From: an uncultured Prevotella sp.
GTDB taxonomy: Bacteria > Bacteroidota > Bacteroidia > Bacteroidales > Bacteroidaceae
DNA length: 64,000 nucleotides
Direction of reading: 5' to 3'
Assembly (NCBI GenBank): GCA_900545525.1
Contig: UQZX01000001.1
Coordinates: 62,001-126,000 of the forward strand
The notes under the pieces are model-generated. The model made no database searches. It saw nothing but the letters and a program-made list of their open reading frames with translations, and was not told the origin of the DNA. The translations under genes and the position numbers were made by a program. Position 1 is the first letter of the stretch. Every line of letters begins with the position of its first letter. Of this stretch, positions 15,942-25,294 are shown piece after piece.

Positions 15942-18383
15942 ATGAAACGAATATCCTTTTATGAGAACGTCTGCATCCGGCAGTCATGTATCAGACGCTC
16001 ATTTTCATCGCTTGCATTGTCTCTGCTGTTGGCTTTTGCCTTGCCGGTGATGCGCTCTTCCGCTACGGATGTCAAGCCGCTTTCCGGCGGATGGCAGTTC
16101 ATCCGGCAGGACATGGCAAACGCCTGGGAGGTGTTCCGCCCGGTCCAGAGCGGCAAGCCCGAGTCTGTTCCGCTATGGACAGATGTCGTGTTGCCCCACT
16201 GCTTCAATGCAACGGATGCCGTAGAGCCTTACTCCAACTATTATCAGGGAGCCGGATGGTACCGCACTTACATCGACGTAGACAACCCATACCGTGGCGG
16301 CAGGACGCTTCTGAGGTTCGACGGCGCGGGTCAGAAGACCGAAGTCTATGTCTATACGGAGAAGGTGTGCAGCCATGTGGGCGGCTACGATGCGTGGACT
16401 GCCGACATAACGGATGCCGTGGCGAGGTTCAGGGAGACGGCAGCCTGCCGCGACAGGTTCGCAGGCAAGGTGCCTGTTGCCGTGAGATGCGACAACAGCC
16501 GCGATGTTGAGATGATACCGTCAGACATGTCCGACTTCAATCTCTACGGCGGATTGTATCGCAAGGTCAGTCTTGTCTACGCTCCGCCGGTACGCCTCGA
16601 CAACATCGCGGTGAAAGCTTCGGCAAACCGTGTGGACGTCTCCGCCGACGTTACGGGTGCCGTCTCTGATTATGACATCGATGTGGAAATATTCTCTCCG
16701 GCAGGCAAACGTATATATAAAGGTAAGGGGCGGAGCAACGGAAACACCTTCGGCATATCCGGAACTAAGGTCGCCAAGTCCGAACTTTGGGACGTAGACA
16801 ACCCCCGTCTGTACACATACAGGCTGAGGCTTTACGCCGGCGACACGGCCGTCAGCTACACCGGGAAGTTCGGTTTCCGCTCTTTCGAGTTCCGCAAGAA
16901 CGGTCCTTTCTTCCTCAACGGTAAGCGTCTGCTCCTCAGAGGCACCCATCGCCATGAAGACCATGCAGGAGTGGGCGCCGCCATGACCGACGAAATGATT
17001 GTCAGGGAGATGAAGCAGATAAAGGACATGGGAGCCAACTTCATACGTCTCGGTCACTATCAGCAGTCGGACCTCGTGCTGCAGCTCTGCGACTCGTTGG
17101 GTCTGCTTGTGTGGGAGGAGATACCCTGGTGCCGCGGAGGCATTGGCGGCGATGCCTATAAGTCGCAGGCAAGGCGTATGCTTGCCGGCATGATAAGCCG
17201 CCACCGCAACCATCCGAGCGTAATACTATGGGGATTGGGCAATGAAAACGACTGGCGCGGCGACTTTGAAAGTTTCTCTGCCGACAGCATCAGGGCGTTC
17301 ATGACCGAGCTTAACGCCATTGCCCACGGGCTTGACGACAGCCGCATGACGTGCATAAGGCGTTGCGATTTCGCCGCCGATGTGGTGGATGTGTACTCGC
17401 CTACGATATGGGCGGGATGGTACGGACGCACCTTCCGCGACTACCACGACATGGAGACTGCCGCCATGAGCAGGCACGAACGCATGTTTCATGCCGAGTG
17501 GGGCGGCGACAGCCATGCCCGCCGTCATGCCGAACAGCCCTTCGGCGCGGCAGTTGAAGGCGACTGGGGCTCTGTTGTCAAGGGCGACTCCAAGGGCGAC
17601 TGGTCGGAATCCTACATCGTGAGACTCTTCGACTGGCACCTGAAAGAGCAGGAGCGCATGCCCAACCTTACGGGCGCGGCATTCTGGACGTTTAAGGATT
17701 TCTCAACGCCCCTGCGCCCCGACAACCCCATTCCCTATGTAAACCAGAAGGGAGTGGTAGAGCGCGACGGCACGCCCAAAGAGAGCTATTACGTCTTCCA
17801 GTCGTATTGGGCACGTCAGCCGATGCTACATATCTACGGTCACACGTGGCAAGTAAGGTGGGGCGGAGAAGGAGAGGCGAAGGAAGTGCTCGTCTACAGT
17901 AACTGCCCCGAGGTGGAACTGTTCGTCAACGGCGTGTCCCAAGGCGTGCGCAAGCGCGACTCACAGGATTTTCCCGCTGCCGGACTGCACTGGAACGTGA
18001 AGCTTAACAAGGGCGGGAACATTGTCCGTGCCGTTGCCGGAGGTCTTGAAGACGAAGTCGTGTGGCAGTATCAGACGGAGAAGTGGGGCAGACCTTCGGC
18101 TCTGAAACTCAGCGTGGTGGAAAATGACAGTACGTTGTCCACCGCCCTTGTCATTGCCGAGCTCGTAGACGACAGGGGGCTGAGATGTCTCGACAGCCGC
18201 GATTGGATAGAGTTCGGTCTTGCCGGCGACGGCAGGCTGATTGACAACCAAGGCACCTCTACAGGCTCGCGCAGGATACAGGCATACAACGGTGTGGCAA
18301 TGATACGCGTTGAGCGGCGTGGCAGGAGCGTGGTCTCGGCAAGCTCGCCGGGTGCCGTTACGGCATTCGCAGATGTGGAATGA
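15942..18383 (+). CDS. GH2-family glycoside hydrolase (beta-galactosidase/beta-glucuronidase type)
   Basis: An 813-residue exported enzyme; the ATG at 15942 gives a signal peptide, and an upstream GTG at 15933 is less likely. It contains the GH2 sugar-binding jelly roll (WYRTYIDVDNPY, ECD-like KVPVAVRCDN), an immunoglobulin domain, and a TIM barrel with the acid/base WGLGNEND and the nucleophile MFHAEWGGD. A C-terminal DUF4982-like module follows. Substrate cannot be fixed by sequence alone; with GH88 and lyases adjacent, a beta-uronide or a side-chain galactoside is plausible. It follows the fusion enzyme by 21 bases and probably shares its transcript. Confidence 0.88.
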   Translation: MKRISFYENVCIRQSCIRRSFSSLALSLLLAFALPVMRSSATDVKPLSGGWQFIRQDMANAWEVFRPVQSGKPESVPLWTDVVLPHCFNATDAVEPYSNYYQGAGWYRTYIDVDNPYRGGRTLLRFDGAGQKTEVYVYTEKVCSHVGGYDAWTADITDAVARFRETAACRDRFAGKVPVAVRCDNSRDVEMIPSDMSDFNLYGGLYRKVSLVYAPPVRLDNIAVKASANRVDVSADVTGAVSDYDIDVEIFSPAGKRIYKGKGRSNGNTFGISGTKVAKSELWDVDNPRLYTYRLRLYAGDTAVSYTGKFGFRSFEFRKNGPFFLNGKRLLLRGTHRHEDHAGVGAAMTDEMIVREMKQIKDMGANFIRLGHYQQSDLVLQLCDSLGLLVWEEIPWCRGGIGGDAYKSQARRMLAGMISRHRNHPSVILWGLGNENDWRGDFESFSADSIRAFMTELNAIAHGLDDSRMTCIRRCDFAADVVDVYSPTIWAGWYGRTFRDYHDMETAAMSRHERMFHAEWGGDSHARRHAEQPFGAAVEGDWGSVVKGDSKGDWSESYIVRLFDWHLKEQERMPNLTGAAFWTFKDFSTPLRPDNPIPYVNQKGVVERDGTPKESYYVFQSYWARQPMLHIYGHTWQVRWGGEGEAKEVLVYSNCPEVELFVNGVSQGVRKRDSQDFPAAGLHWNVKLNKGGNIVRAVAGGLEDEVVWQYQTEKWGRPSALKLSVVENDSTLSTALVIAELVDDRGLRCLDSRDWIEFGLAGDGRLIDNQGTSTGSRRIQAYNGVAMIRVERRGRSVVSASSPGAVTAFADVE

Positions 18384-18433
18384 CAATCCGTCTTGCGGTG
18401 TAAAAAAACGCAGGCATATAACGGCGGATTTCC

Positions 18434-18543
18434 AAAAGATGTCCTTTCGTGTTCCAAAAGGCGTCCTTTCAGGCTCTAAAAGGTCACCTCTTAGAGCCTA
18501 AAAGACGGTCTTTTGCAGGCTAAAAGACGACCTCTTGCAACCC
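18434..18543. repeat. Degenerate 22-bp tandem array (5 units)
   Basis: Five consecutive 22-base units start at 18434, 18456, 18478, 18500 and 18522. Each begins AAAAG, has a near-palindromic core of the type AAAAGACGGTCTTTT or AAAAGGTCACCTCTT, and ends with 6-7 variable bases. Period is exact, sequence is degenerate. It lies between the GH2 stop and the SusC promoter. Arrays of the same kind occur at 27527 and 57322. Confidence 0.8.
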
Positions 18544-18718
18544 GTCTGATTATCAGGCTGTTACAAAGGTGATACCAGCCCGGTCTCAGATGATGCCTGT
18601 ATGGCTCTTAGATGTCCTGCCCCGCATCTCCTGAAAGCCAGCTCCGATATTATGAGAACTGATATTTAACAAGTGTAAATGAATGTAAACGCAAGCCAAT
18701 AAAGTGTTAATTAAAGAT

Positions 18719-18750
18719 AATTGGTAAACCAAATAATTGGTAGACCAATA
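18719..18750 (+). promoter_or_regulatory. Tandem UxuR/ExuR-type operators at the SusC promoter
   Basis: Two adjacent palindromes, AATTGGTAAACCAAAT (18719-18734) and AATTGGTAGACCAATA (18735-18750), match the hexuronate GntR operator form ATTGGTNNACCAAT. The second overlaps the -33 element, so binding would block RNA polymerase. The linked GntR gene at 8457 is the obvious binding protein. Confidence 0.7.
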
Positions 18751-18766
18751 TATCTCTTTATATTTG
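18737..18766 (+). promoter_or_regulatory. SusC operon promoter
   Basis: TTG at 18737-18739 and TATATTTG at 18759-18766 with a 19-base spacer give an almost perfect Bacteroidetes promoter, 14 bases upstream of the SusC ATG. Confidence 0.7.
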
Positions 18767-18779
18767 CAAACAAATAATC

Positions 18780-21700
18780 ATGAAAAAAAGAGAACCTATG
18801 AACCAACAAATCAATCTAAGGCACATCGTGCTGACATTCATCCTGGCAGCCATGTCGGTAGCAGCCAGTGCCCAGCATGTGGTGAAAGGTACCGTGAGCG
18901 ACGGTAAAGACCCGCTTATAGGAGCGTCGGTCTATGTTAAAGACGGCAAAGCACAAAGCGGTGCCATTACCGATCTTGACGGTAATTTCACAATCACAGT
19001 GCCAAACAAGAAGTCTATCTTGATTTTCTCTTATGTGGGATACCGCGACAAGGCTGTCGTGGTAGGTGACAAGAATACCATTAACGTTGTGCTCGACGGA
19101 GACACAAGGATGCTCGACGAGGCAATTGTCATCGGTTACGGCACGCAGGTTAAGTCGCATCTTACCGGCTCTGTCGCAAAGCTTGACGGCGAACGCCTCA
19201 CCAACGCGCCCGTAAGTGATGTTACATCGGCACTTCAGGGAGCCATGCCCGGACTTAACATAAATAATATAACGTCGGAGGTCGGTGTGGCACCGTCGCT
19301 CCGTGTGCGTGGCACAGGCTCTATCTCGGCTGACAGCGAGCCGTTGGTAATCATCGACGGCATGCCCGTTGAAGGCGGACTTCAGTATGTAAACGCCTCA
19401 GACATCAAGTCGGTCGAAATATTGAAAGACGCCGCTTCAGCCGCCATTTACGGTTCACGCGCGGCAAACGGTGTGATAATGATAACCACCAAAAGCGGCA
19501 CTCCGGACAAACCGAAGTATACGTTCAAGTTCTATGAAGGTGTGAAATACGCTTACCAGCTGCATGACATGATGACCTCAACGGAGTGGTATAACCTCAT
19601 GCAACAGGAAGAAGCGTTGGGCGGACGCAAGGTGATGGCACAGGCGAGAAGTGCCTCTTGGCTTGAGCAGATGATAGGTTCCACCGACTGGCAGAAGGAA
19701 GGTCTCAACAGCGGAGCAACCATAACCAATGCGCAGTTCAATATCTCCGGTGGAAAGAAAGATACGCGTTATTTCGTATCGGCGGCATATACCAAGGACC
19801 ACGGAATAATGAAAAACAACGAATATGACAAGTTCACGTTCCGCGGAAAGTTGGATACCAAACTTTCAAAGAATGTGGCAATGGGCATCAACCTTTCGGG
19901 AACATATCAGAAGGCATCGCGTCCGAAAAACAATTTTATTGATTTCTACCGCACGCCGTCGTTCCTTCCGGTATACCATAACGACTTTACTTCCGAGCTT
20001 ACAGGCTATACGGGCTTTGCACGCGGAAGCCATTTCAACAACATACAGACGCCGACCGGTGAGCCTGATGATGAGGGCAATCCCACAATAGAGTCAACAA
20101 GTCCGTTCTCATCGGCAAACAACAACCCGGCAAGCGTCATGGCAAATACCACACGTTGGAGTGAGAATTTCCAGGGCATGGGCAACATTTACTTCACCGT
20201 AGACCTCTGCAAGGGCTTGCAGTTCAAGACCTCCAACGGTGTGAACGTTCGCTTCCAGCCGCAGTATTACTATGGAAACAAGAATGCGACGAAGGACGGT
20301 GAGGCGAGCCAGGCTACCTATTTCAGCACCCTTTACGTGGACATGCTGACGGAAAACACCCTTACATACCATCTCGATTTCGGCAAGAACAAGGAGCATA
20401 CCATTGATGCCCTGCTCGGATATACCGCCGAAACGACGCGCAACCAGCGTGTGGCGATGACTGCAACGGGCTTTGCCACGGATGATATCCATACGCTCAA
20501 CGCCGGAACCATATACAATCTGGCTAAGGACGGCAACGGAAACACGGCGGGAACGGGTACGTTCCGCTATCCTGATGTGGTGCTCGAGTCATATCTCGGA
20601 CGTGTCAATTACAGCCTGCTTAACCGTTATCTGCTCAGCGCTTCGCTGCGTCTCGACCGTTCGTCGCTCTTCTCCAAAGGCAACCGCAACGCATGGTTCC
20701 CGTCTGTTTCACTGGGTTGGCGCGTGAGCGAGGAGCCTTTCATGAAGAACATAGACGTGATAAGCAATTTGAAACTGCGTGCCTCTTACGGTGTTACAGG
20801 TAACAACCGCATACAGTATCAGGCGGCTCTTGAAGTGCTCAACAGTGCCAACTACGTTACAGGAGCCGGCAACGGAAGCATCGTAAACGGTACGGCAAAC
20901 ACCCAGTCGACACTTGCCAACGACAATATTACATGGGAGAAGACCGATGAATATAACATCGGTTTGGACCTCGGACTGTGGAACAACCGCGTCAACCTCT
21001 CGCTCGACGCATACTATTCGGTTACACGTTCGCTGCTTTTCGCACAGCCCACACAGTCATTCACGGGCTTCAGCAACTACTGGAACAACATCGGAAAGGT
21101 GAGCAACAAGGGTATAGAGATACAGCTCGACACACGTAACATAACCAAACGGAACTTCTCTTGGGAGACAAGTCTCAACTTCTCTATGTCGCGCAACAAG
21201 CTTCTTGAGATCGGAGGAGAGAAAGAAGTGATTACACAAGGCGAGCGTAATGAGTGCTATATCGCACGTGTCGGCGACCCGCTGATACAATATTACGGTT
21301 ATAGGGTTATCGGAGTATGGAACTCGCAGGAAGAGATTGATGCCAATCCGCACTTCCCGCAGGATGTTCCCGGCGGTCTGCGCATAGCTGATGCGAATAA
21401 TGACAAGGAACTTACGGCTGCGGACCGCGTGCCGCTCGGCAATCCTTATCCCGACTTCTCATGGGGTATGACAAACACGTTCAAGATAAAGGACTTCGAC
21501 ATCTCTTTCCTCATACAGGGCGTTCAGGGTGTTACGGTATACAACGGAGACGTGTTCTACAACGAGACGGTACGCTACAACAAGGCTTATACCAAGGGAC
21601 GCTGGATCAGTCCGGAGCATCCCGGAAACGGATTTACGCCGTATGAGAAATTAGGATATAACCTCTGTCTTACCGATTATCCGCTGGAAGACGCGTCATA

Positions 21701-21953
21701 CGCCTGCCTGCGCAACCTGACAGTAGGCTATACGCTGCCCAAGAAGATTACTAACAAGTGGAAATTAAACTCTTTGCGCTTCTATCTTTCAGGCAACAAC
21801 CTCCTTTATATATGGAGCGACGATTACAGGGGGATAAATCCTGAGTCGAGAATGACTACCGGTGCGTACACAAGCGCAATGATTTCAGGCTATCAGAGAG
21901 GCGGCTTCCCTCTTACGTCGACAATCTCTGCCGGTTTTGATATCAACTTCTAA
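18780..21953 (+). CDS. SusC/RagA-family TonB-dependent outer membrane transporter
   Basis: A 1057-residue protein with signal peptide (to SAAQ near residue 32), an N-terminal carboxypeptidase-regulatory-like domain (VVKGTVSDGKDPLIGASVYV), a TonB box region (MLDEAIVIGYG), a plug with the SusC signature DAASAAIYGSRAANGVIMITTK, and a long beta barrel ending in AGFDINF. SusC proteins import oligosaccharides with a SusD lid, powered by TonB/ExbBD. It has its own promoter overlapped by two operator palindromes and starts the operon SusC, SusD, TIG lipoprotein, PL6. Its cargo is inferred to be uronate oligomers from the surrounding lyases. Confidence 0.95.
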   Translation: MKKREPMNQQINLRHIVLTFILAAMSVAASAQHVVKGTVSDGKDPLIGASVYVKDGKAQSGAITDLDGNFTITVPNKKSILIFSYVGYRDKAVVVGDKNTINVVLDGDTRMLDEAIVIGYGTQVKSHLTGSVAKLDGERLTNAPVSDVTSALQGAMPGLNINNITSEVGVAPSLRVRGTGSISADSEPLVIIDGMPVEGGLQYVNASDIKSVEILKDAASAAIYGSRAANGVIMITTKSGTPDKPKYTFKFYEGVKYAYQLHDMMTSTEWYNLMQQEEALGGRKVMAQARSASWLEQMIGSTDWQKEGLNSGATITNAQFNISGGKKDTRYFVSAAYTKDHGIMKNNEYDKFTFRGKLDTKLSKNVAMGINLSGTYQKASRPKNNFIDFYRTPSFLPVYHNDFTSELTGYTGFARGSHFNNIQTPTGEPDDEGNPTIESTSPFSSANNNPASVMANTTRWSENFQGMGNIYFTVDLCKGLQFKTSNGVNVRFQPQYYYGNKNATKDGEASQATYFSTLYVDMLTENTLTYHLDFGKNKEHTIDALLGYTAETTRNQRVAMTATGFATDDIHTLNAGTIYNLAKDGNGNTAGTGTFRYPDVVLESYLGRVNYSLLNRYLLSASLRLDRSSLFSKGNRNAWFPSVSLGWRVSEEPFMKNIDVISNLKLRASYGVTGNNRIQYQAALEVLNSANYVTGAGNGSIVNGTANTQSTLANDNITWEKTDEYNIGLDLGLWNNRVNLSLDAYYSVTRSLLFAQPTQSFTGFSNYWNNIGKVSNKGIEIQLDTRNITKRNFSWETSLNFSMSRNKLLEIGGEKEVITQGERNECYIARVGDPLIQYYGYRVIGVWNSQEEIDANPHFPQDVPGGLRIADANNDKELTAADRVPLGNPYPDFSWGMTNTFKIKDFDISFLIQGVQGVTVYNGDVFYNETVRYNKAYTKGRWISPEHPGNGFTPYEKLGYNLCLTDYPLEDASYACLRNLTVGYTLPKKITNKWKLNSLRFYLSGNNLLYIWSDDYRGINPESRMTTGAYTSAMISGYQRGGFPLTSTISAGFDINF

Positions 21954-22042
21954 TCAAAGAAAAAATAAAAACACCCGGGTTAAATCCTGATTTTTCAGTC
22001 AACGGAAGGTCAGTGCTTAAATCCCGACAACAAATAAAACTT

Positions 22043-23566
22043 ATGAAAAAACATATATTAAAGACCATGAGAAAGTGTCTTTTCTTCGGACTGTCTGCCG
22101 TTGCGCTGACATCGTGCGACCTTGACAAATATCCTTATTCGGAGGTTGCCGCGGGCGAATACGTGAAAGACGCCGAGTCGGTAAACACTCTTGTGGTAGG
22201 TTGTTACAACGGACTTCACGACGTAATGTATTATGAATGGGCGCTCACAGAACTGCGTTCGGACAATGCGCGCATGTATGGCAACAACTCGACATCGAAC
22301 ACCACGAAGCTGGTTGAGCAGCTCGACCAGGGCACGATAGGTGCCGAGCATGACTGGGTTACAAGCTATTGGAACGCGGCTTATGCCACGATAGCACGCT
22401 GCAACAATGTCCTGTCTTATACGAATGTAGTCAGAGACGAGCCGACACGTGCCCGTTATGAGGGCGAGGCAATGTTCCTGCGCTCGTTAGAGTACTTCAA
22501 TCTCGTGCGGATGTGGGGCCCGCTGTTCATCGTTACTTACAAAACGCCGTCTGAAGTGGCACGTAACATGCAGCGTTCGTCGGTTGACGACGTCTACGCC
22601 CTTATCGAAGGAGACCTTGAAAAGATTATAACAGAGAACATGTTGCCGCAAACCTTGCCCTCATCAGACCTCGGACGCGCTGACATGAATGCCGCAAAGG
22701 CACTTCTCGCGAAAGTTTATGCAACCCATTATGAGGTCGGCGATGCGAAGTATGAGCGTGCCCGCAGCCTTTGCAAGGAAGTTCTTGAGAGCGAAAACGT
22801 AGGCAACCCGCAGTCGGCAGCAGACCTTGTGCCTTATGACAAGATATTCGGCATCGACAACGAGATGAACAAGGAGATGATATTCGCAGTGCGTTATCTT
22901 TCCGGAAACGTTGGTCTCGGCTCCCCGTTCGGCAACCTCTTCGCCCCGATAAACAACGGTGCGAACGTCATAGTGGGTACAAGTAACAATTATAACAGAC
23001 CGAGCGACAACCTCATTTCGGCGTATGTCAATGAGGGAGACGTTGTCCGTTTCGAGACAAACATCGCACAGCGTTATTATAACTTGCAGACCGATGTATG
23101 GGTGGAAGCAACCTATTGCAAGAAATACACTAATCCCGTAACGACCCAGTTTGACGGAGAGAGCGACTGGCCGGTAATCCGTGTCGGCGACATAGCACTG
23201 CTCTATGCCGAGCTGAGCAATGAAATCGACGGTCCGTCGCAGACCGCCCTTACGTACCTTAATATGATACGCGGGCGTGCCGGATTGACTGCTTATACTC
23301 TGGATGAGCTGAACAATACCTACGATTTCCGCGAGGCTGTGCGCAAGGAGCGCCGTTTGGAGCTGGCATTCGAGAACCAGCGCTGGTTCGACCTGTTGCG
23401 TTGGGACAATGCCGTTACGACTATCAACAGCTATCTTTCAAGCGAAAGCTTTTATTCGGGATACACTTATGCGGTTAATCCGATAGCTGCCTGGCAGACA
23501 ATGCTCCCCATTCCAATCAGCATAAAGAACATAAATCCTGATGCCGCGCAGAATGTGGGATACTAA
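22043..23566 (+). CDS. RagB/SusD-family surface glycan-binding lipoprotein
   Basis: A 507-residue lipoprotein; the ATG at 22043 gives a signal peptide ending LTSC, lipidated at Cys25. An in-frame ATG at 22013 lies upstream but adds a non-signal sequence. The body shows the SusD helical (TPR-like) pattern, including the ATIARCNNVL, EAMFLRSLEYFNLVRMWG, MNAAKALLAKVYA and EFVRKERRLELAFENQRWFDLLRWD-type blocks. SusD binds oligosaccharide at the cell surface and closes over SusC as a lid. It sits 90 bases after SusC and 52 before the TIG protein. Confidence 0.95.
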   Translation: MKKHILKTMRKCLFFGLSAVALTSCDLDKYPYSEVAAGEYVKDAESVNTLVVGCYNGLHDVMYYEWALTELRSDNARMYGNNSTSNTTKLVEQLDQGTIGAEHDWVTSYWNAAYATIARCNNVLSYTNVVRDEPTRARYEGEAMFLRSLEYFNLVRMWGPLFIVTYKTPSEVARNMQRSSVDDVYALIEGDLEKIITENMLPQTLPSSDLGRADMNAAKALLAKVYATHYEVGDAKYERARSLCKEVLESENVGNPQSAADLVPYDKIFGIDNEMNKEMIFAVRYLSGNVGLGSPFGNLFAPINNGANVIVGTSNNYNRPSDNLISAYVNEGDVVRFETNIAQRYYNLQTDVWVEATYCKKYTNPVTTQFDGESDWPVIRVGDIALLYAELSNEIDGPSQTALTYLNMIRGRAGLTAYTLDELNNTYDFREAVRKERRLELAFENQRWFDLLRWDNAVTTINSYLSSESFYSGYTYAVNPIAAWQTMLPIPISIKNINPDAAQNVGY

Positions 23567-23618
23567 ATGAATGAAGAGTGAAGAATGAAGAATTAAGAAT
23601 TATAAATTGACAAGCCTT

Positions 23619-25289
23619 ATGGAACGAAATATATTTAAACTTTTATACATGCTTACGCTGCTCGTTTTCGTGTCATGTGATGACCTTTCGATGACCGAGC
23701 GCGTGGAGGGAGCACCTGAGATACAGGCTTTCTCGCCGCAGCAGGGAAGCATAGGCATGGAGATTGAGATTGAAGGCGAGCGTCTTAGCGACGTGGTGGC
23801 GGCTTCGATTGGCGGCGTAGAAGCCGAGTTGTCCCAGAAAATATCCAACCAAAGGTTGCGTATCCGCGTGCCGAACGGTGCCGTAAGTGGTAAGATTGTC
23901 CTTACGAATGCCAAAGGAGACGGCACTTCAGAGAACGACTTTACGGTCGAATATCCCGCGCCTGCTGCCTTGGCGCAGAGCATTCCGTCGGAGACTGAGA
24001 TGGGAAACAACCTCCTTATCCGTGGAACGGACATGAATGTGATAACCGCCGTGGTATTTACGGCAGAGGGAATGACTGCCGGGCATGAGGCGGAAATAGT
24101 CAGCAAGGACACGAAGGAGATAGTAGTGAAAGTTCCTTATGTGGAGAATGACAACGCCCGTGTTACCTTCCGCTATTTCAACGGACAGCAGGAAGTCATG
24201 ACACCGGCAACGGCTTTGCCTGCCCTTATAGTGAAGCGTTACCAGCCGCAGGTTACCACCAGCTCCTTCCCGACGGCAAGCGTGGGTGACGTCATTACGC
24301 TCAACGGAACTTATCTGAATAAAGTCGACCGTGTTACCATTGGCGGTATAGACTGCCAGATAGCGTCACAGACAGAAACGGAGCTGCGCTTCACGGTGCC
24401 AACTTCTGACACATACGTCGATGGAGACAATGTTTGCACGCTCTCGATAGTCTATTTTGACGGTATAGAGACAAAAGTCCTGACCGATAATTTCATAGTA
24501 AAGGTGCCCTTTGTTTACTTCTGGAAAGACCGGACTGTTTACGGACAAGGCCGTGATGTGGCAGAGATGGTGTCCTTCTTCTCGCCCGAAACCGGTGTGG
24601 CTTACCACAACAGCCTGTGGCGCGAGCAAGTAGACCCGGTGTCATACAAGTACCAGGCAAAGACGTGCAGCGCCAACCAGAAGCCTGCCGTGAGTGAAGC
24701 TGAGTATAATTCGGTAAATCCTTATTTCTTCTTCTCCGGCGTATCGGCAGGTGCATTGCAGATAAACAGCCCCGCAGGTTCGGCATCCCAGCTCAAGAAC
24801 TTCTACTTCTTCAACAACTCGGCAAATGACTATCGTGTGACGAATGCCAACGCCAACTGCTATGGAACGCCGGTTCTTACATACATGTATCTTGACCCTG
24901 CGAACGCATCACACAAGCAGCTGATAGATGAAGAGAACGCCGGCAAGCTCGAACGCATGGACGAAAGCACGTTCACAATCGACGAAGCGGCAAAGACCTG
25001 CCGTGGAATAGACATCTCGTCCCTGTCAAATTCGGTTAACAGCAACGTCTACGCGCCCGGCGTGTTCCCTGTCGGAGCAGAGAAAAATGCCGACCTTGAC
25101 AGTTACATACTTGTCTTCTACTATAATCATCAGGGACTTGATACAAACAACAAGGCAAAGAACATCAAGCGTGTAGGCCTGCTTCACATCAAGCATATCG
25201 ACTTCAAGCTGTACAATAACACGAAAGCTCCGTCGTCGAGCAGCATCACATTCGATATGTATTGGATGAAACATGACTATAAACATTGA
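23619..25289 (+). CDS. IPT/TIG-domain surface lipoprotein (SusE-position glycan-binding protein)
   Basis: The ATG at 23619 gives a lipobox VFVSC (Cys20); an in-frame TTG at 23607 is not needed. The 556-residue protein has two or three IPT/TIG immunoglobulin-like modules (IQAFSPQQGSIGMEIEIEGE, SIPSETEMGNNLLIRG, SFPTASVGDVITLNGTYL) and a C-terminal part of about 250 residues that is probably the carbohydrate-binding domain. It occupies the SusE position and is followed directly by PL6. The role, capturing polymer at the cell surface, is inferred from position and architecture. Confidence 0.82.
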   Translation: MERNIFKLLYMLTLLVFVSCDDLSMTERVEGAPEIQAFSPQQGSIGMEIEIEGERLSDVVAASIGGVEAELSQKISNQRLRIRVPNGAVSGKIVLTNAKGDGTSENDFTVEYPAPAALAQSIPSETEMGNNLLIRGTDMNVITAVVFTAEGMTAGHEAEIVSKDTKEIVVKVPYVENDNARVTFRYFNGQQEVMTPATALPALIVKRYQPQVTTSSFPTASVGDVITLNGTYLNKVDRVTIGGIDCQIASQTETELRFTVPTSDTYVDGDNVCTLSIVYFDGIETKVLTDNFIVKVPFVYFWKDRTVYGQGRDVAEMVSFFSPETGVAYHNSLWREQVDPVSYKYQAKTCSANQKPAVSEAEYNSVNPYFFFSGVSAGALQINSPAGSASQLKNFYFFNNSANDYRVTNANANCYGTPVLTYMYLDPANASHKQLIDEENAGKLERMDESTFTIDEAAKTCRGIDISSLSNSVNSNVYAPGVFPVGAEKNADLDSYILVFYYNHQGLDTNNKAKNIKRVGLLHIKHIDFKLYNNTKAPSSSSITFDMYWMKHDYKH

Positions 25290-25294
25290 CCGTA

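Noticed and set aside
18434..18543. CRISPR array
   Set aside because: Units are 22 bp, directly adjacent, and vary within the core; there are no constant repeats with unique spacers and no cas genes.
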